Shown: positions 14,314-22,715 of the stretch, piece after piece
How the letters are laid out: each line of letters begins with the position of its first letter
How positions within the stretch are numbered: position 1 is the stretch's first letter
NCBI GenBank assembly: GCA_045627805.1
Contig: JAZQOJ010000210.1
Span: 1 to 47,575 of the forward strand
Direction of reading: 5' to 3'
Source: UBA1756 sp045627805
GTDB lineage: Bacteria > Bacteroidota > Bacteroidia > Bacteroidales > WCHB1-69
Length of the DNA: 47,575 bases
Translations under genes and position numbers: made by a program
The notes under the pieces: model-generated
Database searches by the model: none
Told to the model about the DNA's origin: nothing
What the model saw: only the letters and a program-made list of their open reading frames with translations

Positions 14314-15597
14314 TTACAGTCTTCCGTCGATTTCTGTTATGGGCAAGAATCCTTTTACATCATAAACGATGCCGTTATCGCTTTCAAGAAATTGGCGGAC
14401 TTTCATCTCCTTGAATTGCTGATGTGCAACTGCGAGAACCACTGCGTCGAAGTGATGAAGTAGGGAATCCGGCTCTCCATTTGTGATGCTGATTCCGTAT
14501 TCTGCCATTACTTTTTCCGGATTGGCCCAAGGATCGTATATGGTGATGTTGTGGGTGTACTCAGCCAGCGTACTGTGAATGTCCACAACGCGCGTGTTGC
14601 GGATGTCGGGGCAGTTTTCTTTGAATGTGAAGCCCAGTATGAGTATTTTGGCATCTTTTACCATTACGCCTTTCTTGTTCATCAGTTTGATGACGCTGTT
14701 GGCTACATAGTCGCCCATTCCGTCGTTCAGGCGGCGCGCGGCCGACATTATGCGGGGAAGAACGCCGTAAACTTGCGCCTTTTGTATGAGATAGTAGGGG
14801 TCAACACTGATACAGTGGCCTCCAACAAGTCCGGGATTCAGCTTGATGAAGTTCCATTTTGAAGCGGCCGCTTCAATCACATCGTGCGTGTCAATACCCA
14901 TCGCGTTGAAAATCTTCGCCAGTTCGTTCATAAAGGCGATGTTGACATCGCGCTGCGAGTTTTCAATGATTTTGGATGCTTCCGCCACTTTGATGGAGCT
15001 GGCTTTGTGAGTTCCGTTCACAAGGACTGCATTGTAGAGTTCGTCCACAAAGTCGGCGATTTCGGGAGTTGAGCCGGAGGTTACCTTTTTGATTTTCTCG
15101 ACGGTGTGTTCTTTGTCGCCCGGATTGATGCGTTCAGGCGAGTAGCCGGCGAAGAAGTCTGTATTGAAACGGAGTCCGGAAGTTTTTTCTACTACGGGTA
15201 GGCACTCCTCTTCTGTGACGCCCGGATAAACGGTGGATTCGTAGATGACGACATTATTGCGAGAAATCACTTTCCCCACCGTCTGGCTTGCTCCAATGAG
15301 TGGTGACAGATCGGGGTGATTGTTATGGTCAACGGGTGTGGGAACCGCCACGATATAAACGTTGCAGTCGCGGATTCCCTCCAGATTGGAGGTGCAACGG
15401 AATCCATTTTGGATGGCTTTTTGTAGAAGTTGGTCATCCACTTCGAGCGTGTTGTCGTGCCCGGCCATCAGTGCGTTGACCCGCTTTTCGTTCAGGTCGA
15501 AGCCGATGGTGGGAAATTTTGTGGAGAAAAGTCGTGCGAGAGGAAGGCCAACATAACCTAAGCCGATTACGGCGATGCGTGCGTCTGCAATATTCAT
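14314..15597 (-). CDS. Nucleotide-sugar 6-dehydrogenase (UDP-HexNAc dehydrogenase type)
   Basis: A 427-residue NAD-dependent enzyme of the UDP-glucose/UDP-N-acetylhexosamine dehydrogenase family. The Rossmann motif IGLGYVGLPL is at 11-20, VAVPTPVD at 84-91 and ESTVYPGVTEEE at 120-131. The catalytic Cys is residue 262 in VGGHCISVDPYYL. The C-terminal domain has FTFKENCPDIRNTRV. The pattern resembles WbpO/TviB-type enzymes that make UDP-GalNAcA or related uronic acids for polysaccharides more than plain UDP-glucose dehydrogenase, but specificity is inferred. The start at 15597 is preferred over 15624 because the TACTTTTG box at 15622-15629 overlaps the latter. pnuC follows in the same transcript. 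Confidence 0.9.
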   Translation of the reverse strand: MNIADARIAVIGLGYVGLPLARLFSTKFPTIGFDLNEKRVNALMAGHDNTLEVDDQLLQKAIQNGFRCTSNLEGIRDCNVYIVAVPTPVDHNNHPDLSPLIGASQTVGKVISRNNVVIYESTVYPGVTEEECLPVVEKTSGLRFNTDFFAGYSPERINPGDKEHTVEKIKKVTSGSTPEIADFVDELYNAVLVNGTHKASSIKVAEASKIIENSQRDVNIAFMNELAKIFNAMGIDTHDVIEAAASKWNFIKLNPGLVGGHCISVDPYYLIQKAQVYGVLPRIMSAARRLNDGMGDYVANSVIKLMNKKGVMVKDAKILILGFTFKENCPDIRNTRVVDIHSTLAEYTHNITIYDPWANPEKVMAEYGISITNGEPDSLLHHFDAVVLAVAHQQFKEMKVRQFLESDNGIVYDVKGFLPITEIDGRL

Positions 15598-15621
15598 TTT
15601 GTAAAATTTCAAATGTGGGTG

Positions 15622-15629
15622 CAAAAGTA
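15622..15629 (-). promoter_or_regulatory. -7 box for the nucleotide-sugar dehydrogenase / pnuC transcript
   Basis: The minus strand reads TACTTTTG at 15629-15622, 25 bases before the chosen ATG at 15597. Confidence 0.55.
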
Positions 15630-15654
15630 CGTTTTTTTTTGCAGTTATAAATAA

Positions 15655-15682
15655 AAAAAGAGACTGTTGTGAGCAGTCTCTT
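15655..15682 (-). terminator. Rho-independent terminator of the exb operon
   Basis: On the minus strand AAGAGACTG (15682-15674) pairs with CAGTCTCTT (15666-15658) around a 7-base loop, followed by a T-run through 15653. It lies 20 bases after the stop of the last exbD gene. Confidence 0.88.
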
Positions 15683-15702
15683 ATAAGTTATGGAAAGTGA
15701 AA

Positions 15703-16185
15703 TTAATTTTTCTTGTTATCCTTGTTAGTAGCGTAGCTAATCTTGAGCGCATTGTTTTGGCGGAGTGCTTTTTTCAATGCGTTGACGGAGGTCATACGTA
15801 CTTCGGAGTCAATTTTCAAGCAATAGGTAATAGCGTTAGCATTGTCTGCTTTTTCGCGTTCACCGAGAACGAAGACTTCGATATCGTCTTTCAGGTCTTT
15901 GGGCTGAGTTCTGGCGAACTTGTCATTTAATTGGATGGACACGGCGTTGTCGAGCATAGGAGCTCCTTGAACTTTTGGCACACCCATATAAATGGTAGCG
16001 GATGACTTCTTTTCCAGCTTCTGATATTCGGTTGCATTCGGAGGCATAAAACGCACCTGGGCATCGCTTTCACGCATCGTTGTGATAACCATAAAGAAGA
16101 AGAGGAACATGAAAATAATGTCGGACATAGAACCCGTATTCAGTTCCGGCAATTCTTTTTTTCCATCTTTTTTAAAACGAGCCAT
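15703..16185 (-). CDS. Biopolymer transport protein ExbD/TolR family (second copy)
   Basis: A 160-residue protein with a short cytoplasmic N-terminus (MARFKKDGKKELPELNTGSM). One membrane helix spans about 24-40 (DIIFMFLFFFMVITTM), in which Asp24 is the proton-path aspartate position of ExbD/TolR. A periplasmic domain follows. ExbD dimers sit inside an ExbB pentamer and use the proton motive force to drive a partner such as TonB. It starts 5 bases after the first exbD gene stops. It is the last gene before the terminator at 15658-15682. Confidence 0.92.
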   Translation of the reverse strand: MARFKKDGKKELPELNTGSMSDIIFMFLFFFMVITTMRESDAQVRFMPPNATEYQKLEKKSSATIYMGVPKVQGAPMLDNAVSIQLNDKFARTQPKDLKDDIEVFVLGEREKADNANAITYCLKIDSEVRMTSVNALKKALRQNNALKISYATNKDNKKN

Positions 16186-16190
16186 AATGA

Positions 16191-16778
16191 TTAATTATTA
16201 AAAGTCTCAGAAATGTTGATCGGAATAGCTTGTTGGATTGCCTTTTGATCTTCACTGGGAAGTTTGGCATAGGGTTGGCCGAATTGGTTGAGCGACAATT
16301 CGTCGCGCAATTCGTTGATGGCCTTTTGAAGTTCGTTTTGTACCAGAATATAAGTTTTATAGGTGGTACTGTTGTCGCTCACGAGGGAGATAACGCCCTT
16401 TGAAACGGCATAATGACCGAGCCCTTCAATAATTTTGTCTTCCTTTTCAGGATAGAGGGGAGAGTTATTGGGGTTGGCTAAGAACTTCTTGGCTATTTCC
16501 TTCAATTCAAACTGGATATCTTTGTTTTTGATTTCCTTACCATTGACGAATTCGGCACCGGTGATGTAGATATCGTCATTCATATTAACCAGGATCTTGA
16601 GCATATTACGTTGGTTTACGTCTTCGTGGTGCTCTTTGGTCTGGTCAGACAATTTCGGCATCAAGCGCGGGATTCCCTGTTCATTGGTAATGGATGAAGT
16701 CAGCAGGAAGAATGTCAGCAACAAGAAAGAGATGTCTGACATTGAACTCGTACTGATTGAAGGGAGTTTTCGAGCCAT
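16191..16778 (-). CDS. Biopolymer transport protein ExbD/TolR family (first copy)
   Basis: A 195-residue ExbD homologue. The N-terminus MARKLPSISTSSMSDISFLL holds Asp15 at the start of the only membrane helix (about 15-32), matching the essential ExbD aspartate. The periplasmic part (about 35-195) is longer than in the neighbouring copy and contains an insertion around 90-130. Two different ExbDs after one ExbB is a common Bacteroidota arrangement and may give a heteromeric rotor. It begins 5 bases after the unknown membrane protein gene at 16784. Confidence 0.92.
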   Translation of the reverse strand: MARKLPSISTSSMSDISFLLLTFFLLTSSITNEQGIPRLMPKLSDQTKEHHEDVNQRNMLKILVNMNDDIYITGAEFVNGKEIKNKDIQFELKEIAKKFLANPNNSPLYPEKEDKIIEGLGHYAVSKGVISLVSDNSTTYKTYILVQNELQKAINELRDELSLNQFGQPYAKLPSEDQKAIQQAIPINISETFNN

Positions 16779-16783
16779 AATGA

Positions 16784-17761
16784 TTATTTGTTTTCCGTTA
16801 AACTTTTACGGTTGCGCATATAGGAAACGATCGGGCAGCAGATGATGGCGAGCACTACGAGTGCGAACACAACGTATGCGAAGTAGCAACCAGCTTCGAT
16901 CAGTTTGCCAGTGTCGGGTGAAATCTGCAATTTCGTAAAGATTTCGTTGTTAACGTCAGGACTTGCGATCAAGTAGCAAATGAGAGCTACAACGATGAGC
17001 GCTGCGATAACGAGAAGACCTTTGTAAGACTGTTTGAAATTGCTTGCGATTTTCATTACAGCGAAGAAAAGGAGGATTACCACTGTAACGATGACGAGGA
17101 TGTAGCAGATGTAGAAAGCGGGAGTCAGCAGATTGCTTTCCATTCCCTGAAAGCTTTGCACGTCGCTTTGGAGGCCTTCCATCTGTTTGGTTTTTTCAGA
17201 AACGTCATTCAAAGCGTTCACGCCATCAACGGTTTTGATGAATTCCTTCATTGCGGTGCGTTGTTCGTCGCCGCGGAGGTATTCCTGATGGAAAGCGCTG
17301 TATGAGTTGCTGAGCTCATTCATTACATAATTTGAAAGTTCTTCCTCGTTTTGAAGAGCTTGGAAATCCTTTACATATTGACCATTCTTGTCGAAAGACA
17401 TAATGCTTTCCACGTTGCCAGGATAGGCGGCCTTGAAACCGGCGAAATCTTCGGCAGCGGTGGTCTTCATTACATTAACGTAGGTATAGAAATCGTCAGC
17501 TGATTTCTTTTGGTTTCTCAAGGAGTCGTCCAACGTGTTGTATTGTTCCTGAACTTTCTTGAGATAGGCATCCAGATTCTCTACTTTGACGGTAGTGAAC
17601 TCATCAAGGAGCTTTTGTCCTGCTTCGTCGGTGCGGAGCATACAAACTGCCTTGTATTGTTCTTTTTTACCTTCGTCGTACTTCGACACGAAGACAACTG
17701 CCAAAACGCCGACGGCAATTGCTAAGGCAAATACGACATAGTTTATTATTCTTCTAACCAT
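16784..17761 (-). CDS. Four-helix membrane protein of unknown function in the exb operon
   Basis: I cannot assign a family. The 325-residue product has an N-terminal membrane helix (about 7-25). A largely helical, charged extracytoplasmic domain of about 185 residues follows, rich in Asp, Glu, Gln and Lys with coiled-coil character. Then come three more helices at about 214-238, 247-266 and 287-312 and a short basic tail. It sits between exbB (gap 69 bases) and exbD (gap 5 bases). I recall similar proteins in this position in other Bacteroidales, so it is probably an accessory or periplasmic stalk of this motor. That role is inference from context. Confidence 0.82.
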   Translation of the reverse strand: MVRRIINYVVFALAIAVGVLAVVFVSKYDEGKKEQYKAVCMLRTDEAGQKLLDEFTTVKVENLDAYLKKVQEQYNTLDDSLRNQKKSADDFYTYVNVMKTTAAEDFAGFKAAYPGNVESIMSFDKNGQYVKDFQALQNEEELSNYVMNELSNSYSAFHQEYLRGDEQRTAMKEFIKTVDGVNALNDVSEKTKQMEGLQSDVQSFQGMESNLLTPAFYICYILVIVTVVILLFFAVMKIASNFKQSYKGLLVIAALIVVALICYLIASPDVNNEIFTKLQISPDTGKLIEAGCYFAYVVFALVVLAIICCPIVSYMRNRKSLTENK

Positions 17762-17830
17762 AGTTTCAAAAAAATTGGGTTTAATTAATCAGTACAATTG
17801 TTTTAAGGTAACCGATTGGTTTGGAATCGA

Positions 17831-18673
17831 TTATTTGTTTTTGTATCTGATTAAGATGTCCATAAATTCGATGGTAGCGCTTTCCATATCATTGACGATA
17901 CCGTCGATTTTGGTCAGAATGTAGTTGTAGAAAATCTGAAGGATGATAGCTACGATCAAACCGAATACGGTAGTCAAAAGAGCCACCTTCATACCACCTG
18001 CAACAACGGTAGGGCTAATATCACCAGCTTTTTCGATATCATCGAAAGCTTGAACCATACCTACTACAGTACCCAAGAATCCCAACATCGTACCCAATGC
18101 CATAAACAAGCCGATCCAGGGGAGGTTCTTTTCAAGTTTACCCATTTCAACGCCACCGTAGGAAACGAGGGATTTCTCAACGGAGTCCAAACCTTCGTTG
18201 TAGCGGTCGAGACCCTGATAGAAAACGCCAGCCATAGGGCCTTTCACGTCTCTGCAAACGTCTTTTGCCTTTTCGATGCCGCCATCTTTCAATGCGCATT
18301 CAACCTTGCTTAAGAGTTTCTGTGAGTTAACGCTGGAAAGGTTGAGGTAGAAAATACGTTCGATAACGAAAGCCATACCGAGAATCAAGCAGAGCAATAC
18401 GGGGGTCATCCACAGCGGGCCACCTTCTGCGAATTTGTTTTTCAAAACGGTGTGTAAGCTTTTGTCAACAGCGGTGCTGTTATCTTCAACTTTAGCGATT
18501 TTCATTTCCTGCTTGTCAGCAGCGGGAGCAACGGCAGCGGTGTCTGCAGCTTCAACTTGTTCAGTCTGTGCCTTCGCATCGGCTTTTTTGGTGTCTTTCG
18601 CTGCAAAAGCTACATTGGTTATACCGAAAGCCAAAATGCTAAAAACGGTAAATAATGCAATCAGTTTTTTCAT
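17831..18673 (-). CDS. MotA/TolQ/ExbB family proton channel subunit with long N-terminal extension
   Basis: A 280-residue protein. The N-terminus is a signal-like hydrophobic segment (about 4-24) followed by a Lys/Ala/Glu-rich extracytoplasmic stretch (about 25-75). The ExbB core follows, with helices at about 90-112, 185-210 and 225-255. The family signature LPWIGLFMALGTMLGFLGTV with VVGMVQAF (about 184-211) and the polar GMKVALLTTVFGLIVAIILQ are present. ExbB pentamers form the stator around ExbD. The extension resembles other Bacteroidota ExbBs. It heads the operon exbB, unknown membrane protein, exbD, exbD. I find no TAnnTTTG box just upstream. Confidence 0.92.
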   Translation of the reverse strand: MKKLIALFTVFSILAFGITNVAFAAKDTKKADAKAQTEQVEAADTAAVAPAADKQEMKIAKVEDNSTAVDKSLHTVLKNKFAEGGPLWMTPVLLCLILGMAFVIERIFYLNLSSVNSQKLLSKVECALKDGGIEKAKDVCRDVKGPMAGVFYQGLDRYNEGLDSVEKSLVSYGGVEMGKLEKNLPWIGLFMALGTMLGFLGTVVGMVQAFDDIEKAGDISPTVVAGGMKVALLTTVFGLIVAIILQIFYNYILTKIDGIVNDMESATIEFMDILIRYKNK

Positions 18674-18735
18674 GATAAGATAATGATTTAATTAATAATT
18701 TTTGATGTTTTCTTCGCTATTATAAAAAAAAAGAG

Positions 18736-18823
18736 CGGAGAGATAGGGATTCGAACCCTAGAAACGCTTTCGGCGTTTACACACTTTCCAGGCGTGCGCC
18801 TTCGACCACTCGGCCATCTCTCC
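18736..18823 (-). tRNA. tRNA-Ser (anticodon GGA)
   Basis: Read on the minus strand the gene starts GGAGAGATGGCCGAGTGGTC and ends with TCTCTCC plus the discriminator G at 18736. The 7-base acceptor stem, D arm, anticodon stem CACGC/GTGTG with loop CTGGAAA (anticodon GGA), long serine-type variable arm and TTCGAATC T loop are all present. CCA is not encoded. A run of Ts follows at 18730-18721 and can serve as the terminator. It reads UCC and UCU serine codons. Confidence 0.97.
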
Positions 18824-18981
18824 AGTTGCATTTTTTGCGGCGGCTAAATTACAAAAAAATAAATTAATACAGGACTGTTCCCAAATTTTTTTTATAATGC
18901 TTGATTTTAATTTGTAATTATTTTAATATCAATATTTTAATAAAATCATTCGCCATCCTAAATCAAAAAATGCAGCCTTTT

Positions 18982-20232
18982 TTAGTCCAAACTTGAGGAA
19001 ATATATTCGGTTAATTTGCCCAAACAGGTGACATAACTGCCAAATTCGTTGTCGTACCAGCCGAATATTTTGGCGTGCGTTACGGGAATATTGATCTCCG
19101 GCATATTGCTGAGATGGATGGATTCCAATATTTCGGCGGGGATTTTGAGGAAGCCAGTGCGGGTGTGGATTTCCTTGCCTTCAATGACGATGGCGGCGGG
19201 AAGCCCGAGAAGGTCCATTGACACGTTTTGCTGCATTGAGAAGTGCAGCAGACCCTTTTGCTCGCCTTCTGAGGCGCGGCGGTAGATGTCGCGCAGGTAG
19301 TCGCCGGAAATGTAAGGCACTCCGCGCTCGTTCATCCGAGAGTTGAAGGTGATGTTGAGGGCGATGAGTGATACCGAAGGCGTCGGGATGCGGATGGAGT
19401 CGGCCATAAAACCGAAGTGAGCGATTTCGGGAATCACTTTTTCCAGTGTTTTAGCCGCACCCGTTGATGACAATATTATATTGTTGAGCACGGAACGGTT
19501 TTTGCGGAGGTCTGAAGCGGCTGCGGTCGGCACGGCGTCCAAAACGCTTTGGGTGTTGGTGGCGGAGTGGACCGTGGAAAGCGAGGCGGTGAGCACGTGG
19601 CAGGTCTCGGGATCTTCCAGAAGCGGCTTCATCATATGGGCCAGTCCCGTGGTGGTGCAGCTTGCCGCGGAAATCACTTTGTGTTTTGAGGGCTCAAAGC
19701 AAGTGTGGTTGATACCATATATTAAAGTGGGCGTGTTCTCCGCATTAAAGTCGGTTTGCTTGATTTTGAACGGAGCGCTGGCAATGACGTGCTCTGCGCC
19801 GGCGGCGAGGTGGCCGAGAATGCTGCCTTTGCCATCGTTGTCGGGGAGCGAGGGGTCAAGGAATTTGCCGGTGCAATCCACCACCACCCTTACGCCTTCG
19901 GCTTTCCAATTGATGTTGTGGGGATTGCGCTCTGTCATCAAAACTTTGATGGGTAAGCCATCAATTTCAACGATATGTTTCTCACTGTCAACGATTTCGA
20001 CTTTGACTTGCTTGCCCGCTCGCCCATAAAGGAAGTGGCTGAGTTGTCCGTATGTTGAGTCGGTGGTGAGTGATTGTACAAGGTCTTCCAGACTTTTTCC
20101 CACCTCGCGTCCTACGTTCAGCACGATTCCATCAAACTTGCGGGAAAGAAGGTGATGCCACAAGGTGAGTTTTCCAATACGCCCGGCCCCATTGATGCCG
20201 AGAAGATTCTTTTGGTTGATTTGAATACCCAT
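18982..20232 (-). CDS. Glyceraldehyde-3-phosphate dehydrogenase, long form (catalytic residues intact)
   Basis: A 416-residue GAPDH homologue, about 80 residues longer than the usual 330-340. The NAD-binding loop GINGAGRIGK is at 12-21. The catalytic Cys is residue 192 in AASCTTTG and His222 lies in STVHSAT. STGAAK is at 256-261, the phosphate-binding Arg281 lies in SIRIPTPS, and WYDNEFG is near the C-terminus. All chemistry residues of the glycolytic enzyme are therefore kept, unlike the homologue at 45314. SCTTTG rather than SCTTNC, plus extra length near residues 40-75 and 320-360, mark a divergent subfamily. It may be the main glycolytic/gluconeogenic enzyme or a specialised one; the sequence does not decide. 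Confidence 0.9.
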   Translation of the reverse strand: MGIQINQKNLLGINGAGRIGKLTLWHHLLSRKFDGIVLNVGREVGKSLEDLVQSLTTDSTYGQLSHFLYGRAGKQVKVEIVDSEKHIVEIDGLPIKVLMTERNPHNINWKAEGVRVVVDCTGKFLDPSLPDNDGKGSILGHLAAGAEHVIASAPFKIKQTDFNAENTPTLIYGINHTCFEPSKHKVISAASCTTTGLAHMMKPLLEDPETCHVLTASLSTVHSATNTQSVLDAVPTAAASDLRKNRSVLNNIILSSTGAAKTLEKVIPEIAHFGFMADSIRIPTPSVSLIALNITFNSRMNERGVPYISGDYLRDIYRRASEGEQKGLLHFSMQQNVSMDLLGLPAAIVIEGKEIHTRTGFLKIPAEILESIHLSNMPEINIPVTHAKIFGWYDNEFGSYVTCLGKLTEYISSSLD

Positions 20233-20342
20233 AATTTTGTTTTTTATTGATTGATAATCAGGATTCTATAATTTGTTTTCAAATGAAATCCCCCCGAAGT
20301 TATGCCTTCAAACATTGCCAGAAATTTCAGCCGCAAATTTAA

Positions 20343-20350
20343 ACAAAAAT
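20343..20350 (-). promoter_or_regulatory. Possible -7 box for the GAPDH gene
   Basis: The minus strand reads TATTTTTG at 20350-20343, about 110 bases upstream of the GAPDH ATG. It lies in an AT-rich stretch, so a chance match is possible. Confidence 0.3.
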
Positions 20351-20401
20351 ATATATATGTATTGCTTTTTATAAGGGAAAAGAAAATTTATTACCAATCA
20401 G

Positions 20402-20431
20402 TTGCTATTTTCTATTTAAATTGTAATTTTG
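20402..20431 (+). promoter_or_regulatory. Promoter for the S9B peptidase gene
   Basis: TTG at 20402-20404 and TAATTTTG at 20424-20431 with a 19-base spacer, 23 bases before the ATG at 20455. Confidence 0.65.
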
Positions 20432-20454
20432 CGATTCTTAAAAAATGATTTACT

Positions 20455-22677
20455 ATGAAAAAAATTGGCTTGTTACTATGTCTGTTATTGGCAACGAATC
20501 TTTTGTTTTGTCAAACTAAATTAATTGATTTAGAAGGAGTTTTCCAGGGAAAATACCGTTATGACCGAATCGCTTCATTGTCGTGGCGACCCAATTCAAG
20601 TCAGTATTCCTATTACAATGCCGAAAAGGATGCGGTGATGGTGGTGGATGTGCGCAAAGGCAAGGAAACGCAGGTGCTGAAAATGGACAGGATTTACGAA
20701 GAATTCGGAAAAAGCATTGGTCAGCCGATGACGAAGGAAATCTTCAAGGAAAAATGGGGCTATCTTTCCACCTCTTATCACTGGGACGACGAGAACACTT
20801 TGCGATTCTCTATCGTATGGAATGATAAACAGATGTATGCTGTGTATAATGTTAAGAATCAGCAATTTAGTTGTAGAGCGTATGGAGATGGCAGCTTCGA
20901 CATAGTGGATGAGGCCGGATATAACAGTGTTTACATTTACACTCGCAACGACAAGGGAGTTTATTATGTGAACGATTTCCGCAATCCTTGTCAGAAAGAT
21001 TTGATTTTGTGCTCCGACACGGCAAAGGATGTGGTGTTTGGCGAGCCCGTACACCGCAGCGAGTGGGGCATTGACGAGGGCTGGTATTTTTCGCCCAACA
21101 GCAACTACATCGCTTTTTACCGTATGGATCAGTCGATGGTGGAGGATTATCCTTTGCTCCAGACGAGTGCAGGCAGAGAGGCAGCCGATATCGCATACGT
21201 CAAGAACATCAAATATCCTATGGCGGGGCGAAAGAGCCACGAAGTCAAGGTGGGTATTTTTGATGTCCGCAAGTCGTTGACGGAGCAAAAAAGTGAGTGG
21301 TATTATGTGAAAACGGACTTGGAGGATGGAGAGTTTCTTACCAATGTCACTTTTTCGCCCGATGAGAAGTATTTGTATATCACGCATCTAAATAGAGAAC
21401 AAAACCATTCTAAATTGATTCAATATGAGGTGACTTCCGGAAAAAAGGTTGCTGTGTTGATTGAGGAGGAGGATGGACGCTATGTGGAACCTCAGCATCG
21501 TATGATTTTCTTAAAAAATGGTCGTTTCCTTTGGCAAAGCGATCGTGATGGATGGAACCATTTCTATCTGTACGAGGCCAATGGCCAGATGGTGAAACAG
21601 GTGACGAGTGGTTCGTGGCCGGTTTTGGAAGAACTTGGTTTGAGCCCCGATGAGAAGTATGTGTATTTTATGACCAACAAGGACAATCCGGTTGATCGTT
21701 ATTTGTATCGTGCTGATATTGAGACAGGTGAACTGAATTGCTTGACTGCTGATCGTGGAACTCACACGGTAGTGATGTCTTCCGACAAGAAATATTTCTT
21801 TGATTATTTTTCTGATTTGCACACGCCACTTCAGATTCGTGTTTGCGGTACGGATGGAAAGTTCCAAAAACTGCTGAAAGAGTCAAAGAGCCCGTATGAC
21901 GGATACGAGTTGGGTCGCGATACCATTTTCAGTTTGAAAAGTGTGTCGGGCGAAGATTTGTATTGTGAGATGATTTTCCCGCCGCATTTTGACAAAAGCA
22001 AGAAATATCCCTGCTTGGTTTATGTCTATGGAGGCCCTCATTCACAATTAGTTACAAATACTTATATGACAGCCGGTGTGTTTTTGAATTATATGGCACA
22101 AAAGGGTTATGTGATTTTTGTAATGGATAATCGTGGCACAAGCAATCGTGGTGCTGAGTTTGAAAAGTGCATTCATCGTCGCTTGGGAGTTTGCGAGAGC
22201 GAGGATCAGATGGTTGGGGTTGAGTATTTGCGCTCATTGCCTTTCATTGATGCTTCCCGAATGGGAATTGACGGATGGAGTTTTGGTGGATTTATGACGC
22301 TGACAATGGTTACCGAGCATCCTGATGTATTCAGCTCCGCAACTTGCGGCGGTCCTGTGGTGAACTGGGAATGGTACGAGATTATGTACGGCGAGCGCTA
22401 TATGGACACCCCGAAAGAAAATCCGGAAGGATATGAGCACGCCAACATCATCCCCAAAATCAAGAATCTGAGTTGCCCGCTGCTGATTATGCACGGACAG
22501 CAAGACAATACCGTTGTGCAACAACATAGTTTGGAGTTGCTGCATCGTTCGGTTTTGGACGATGTGCAGATTCATTATTTCCCTTACACGACGCACGAAC
22601 ACAATGTGATGGGCACCGACAGAGTGCAAATGTGGCATAAGATCGAGCAGTTCCACGACAAGAATTTAATGAAATAA
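20455..22677 (+). CDS. S9B serine peptidase, prolyl tripeptidyl peptidase (PTP-A)-like
   Basis: A 740-residue exported or envelope peptidase of the dipeptidyl peptidase IV family. A signal peptide (about 1-19) precedes an eight-bladed propeller (about 30-480) and an alpha/beta hydrolase domain. The triad is Ser609 in GWSFGG, Asp684 in GQQDNTV and His716 in THEHNV. The segments SEWGIDEGWYFSPNS, AFYRMDQS, YPMAGRKSHEV, RDGWNHFYLY and YEIMYGERYMDTP look closer, from memory, to P. gingivalis PTP-A than to its DPP-IV. It would then release N-terminal tripeptides ending in Pro. Glu647 of YGERY corresponds to the PTP-A substrate-binding Glu. This suggests peptide and amino-acid feeding. A DPP-IV specificity is the alternative. 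Confidence 0.88.
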   Translation: MKKIGLLLCLLLATNLLFCQTKLIDLEGVFQGKYRYDRIASLSWRPNSSQYSYYNAEKDAVMVVDVRKGKETQVLKMDRIYEEFGKSIGQPMTKEIFKEKWGYLSTSYHWDDENTLRFSIVWNDKQMYAVYNVKNQQFSCRAYGDGSFDIVDEAGYNSVYIYTRNDKGVYYVNDFRNPCQKDLILCSDTAKDVVFGEPVHRSEWGIDEGWYFSPNSNYIAFYRMDQSMVEDYPLLQTSAGREAADIAYVKNIKYPMAGRKSHEVKVGIFDVRKSLTEQKSEWYYVKTDLEDGEFLTNVTFSPDEKYLYITHLNREQNHSKLIQYEVTSGKKVAVLIEEEDGRYVEPQHRMIFLKNGRFLWQSDRDGWNHFYLYEANGQMVKQVTSGSWPVLEELGLSPDEKYVYFMTNKDNPVDRYLYRADIETGELNCLTADRGTHTVVMSSDKKYFFDYFSDLHTPLQIRVCGTDGKFQKLLKESKSPYDGYELGRDTIFSLKSVSGEDLYCEMIFPPHFDKSKKYPCLVYVYGGPHSQLVTNTYMTAGVFLNYMAQKGYVIFVMDNRGTSNRGAEFEKCIHRRLGVCESEDQMVGVEYLRSLPFIDASRMGIDGWSFGGFMTLTMVTEHPDVFSSATCGGPVVNWEWYEIMYGERYMDTPKENPEGYEHANIIPKIKNLSCPLLIMHGQQDNTVVQQHSLELLHRSVLDDVQIHYFPYTTHEHNVMGTDRVQMWHKIEQFHDKNLMK

Positions 22678-22715
22678 TCTGCTTAAAATTGGCATAATTA
22701 ATAAAATTTTAGACA

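Noticed and set aside
18982..20232. This GAPDH as a second pseudoenzyme
   Set aside because: Cys192, His222, the STGAAK segment, Arg281 and the WYDNE motif are all intact, so it should be catalytic.
20455..20520. The S9B peptidase as a lipoprotein (NLLFCQ)
   Set aside because: The residue before Cys is Phe, which is unusual for a lipobox; an ordinary signal peptide is at least as likely.
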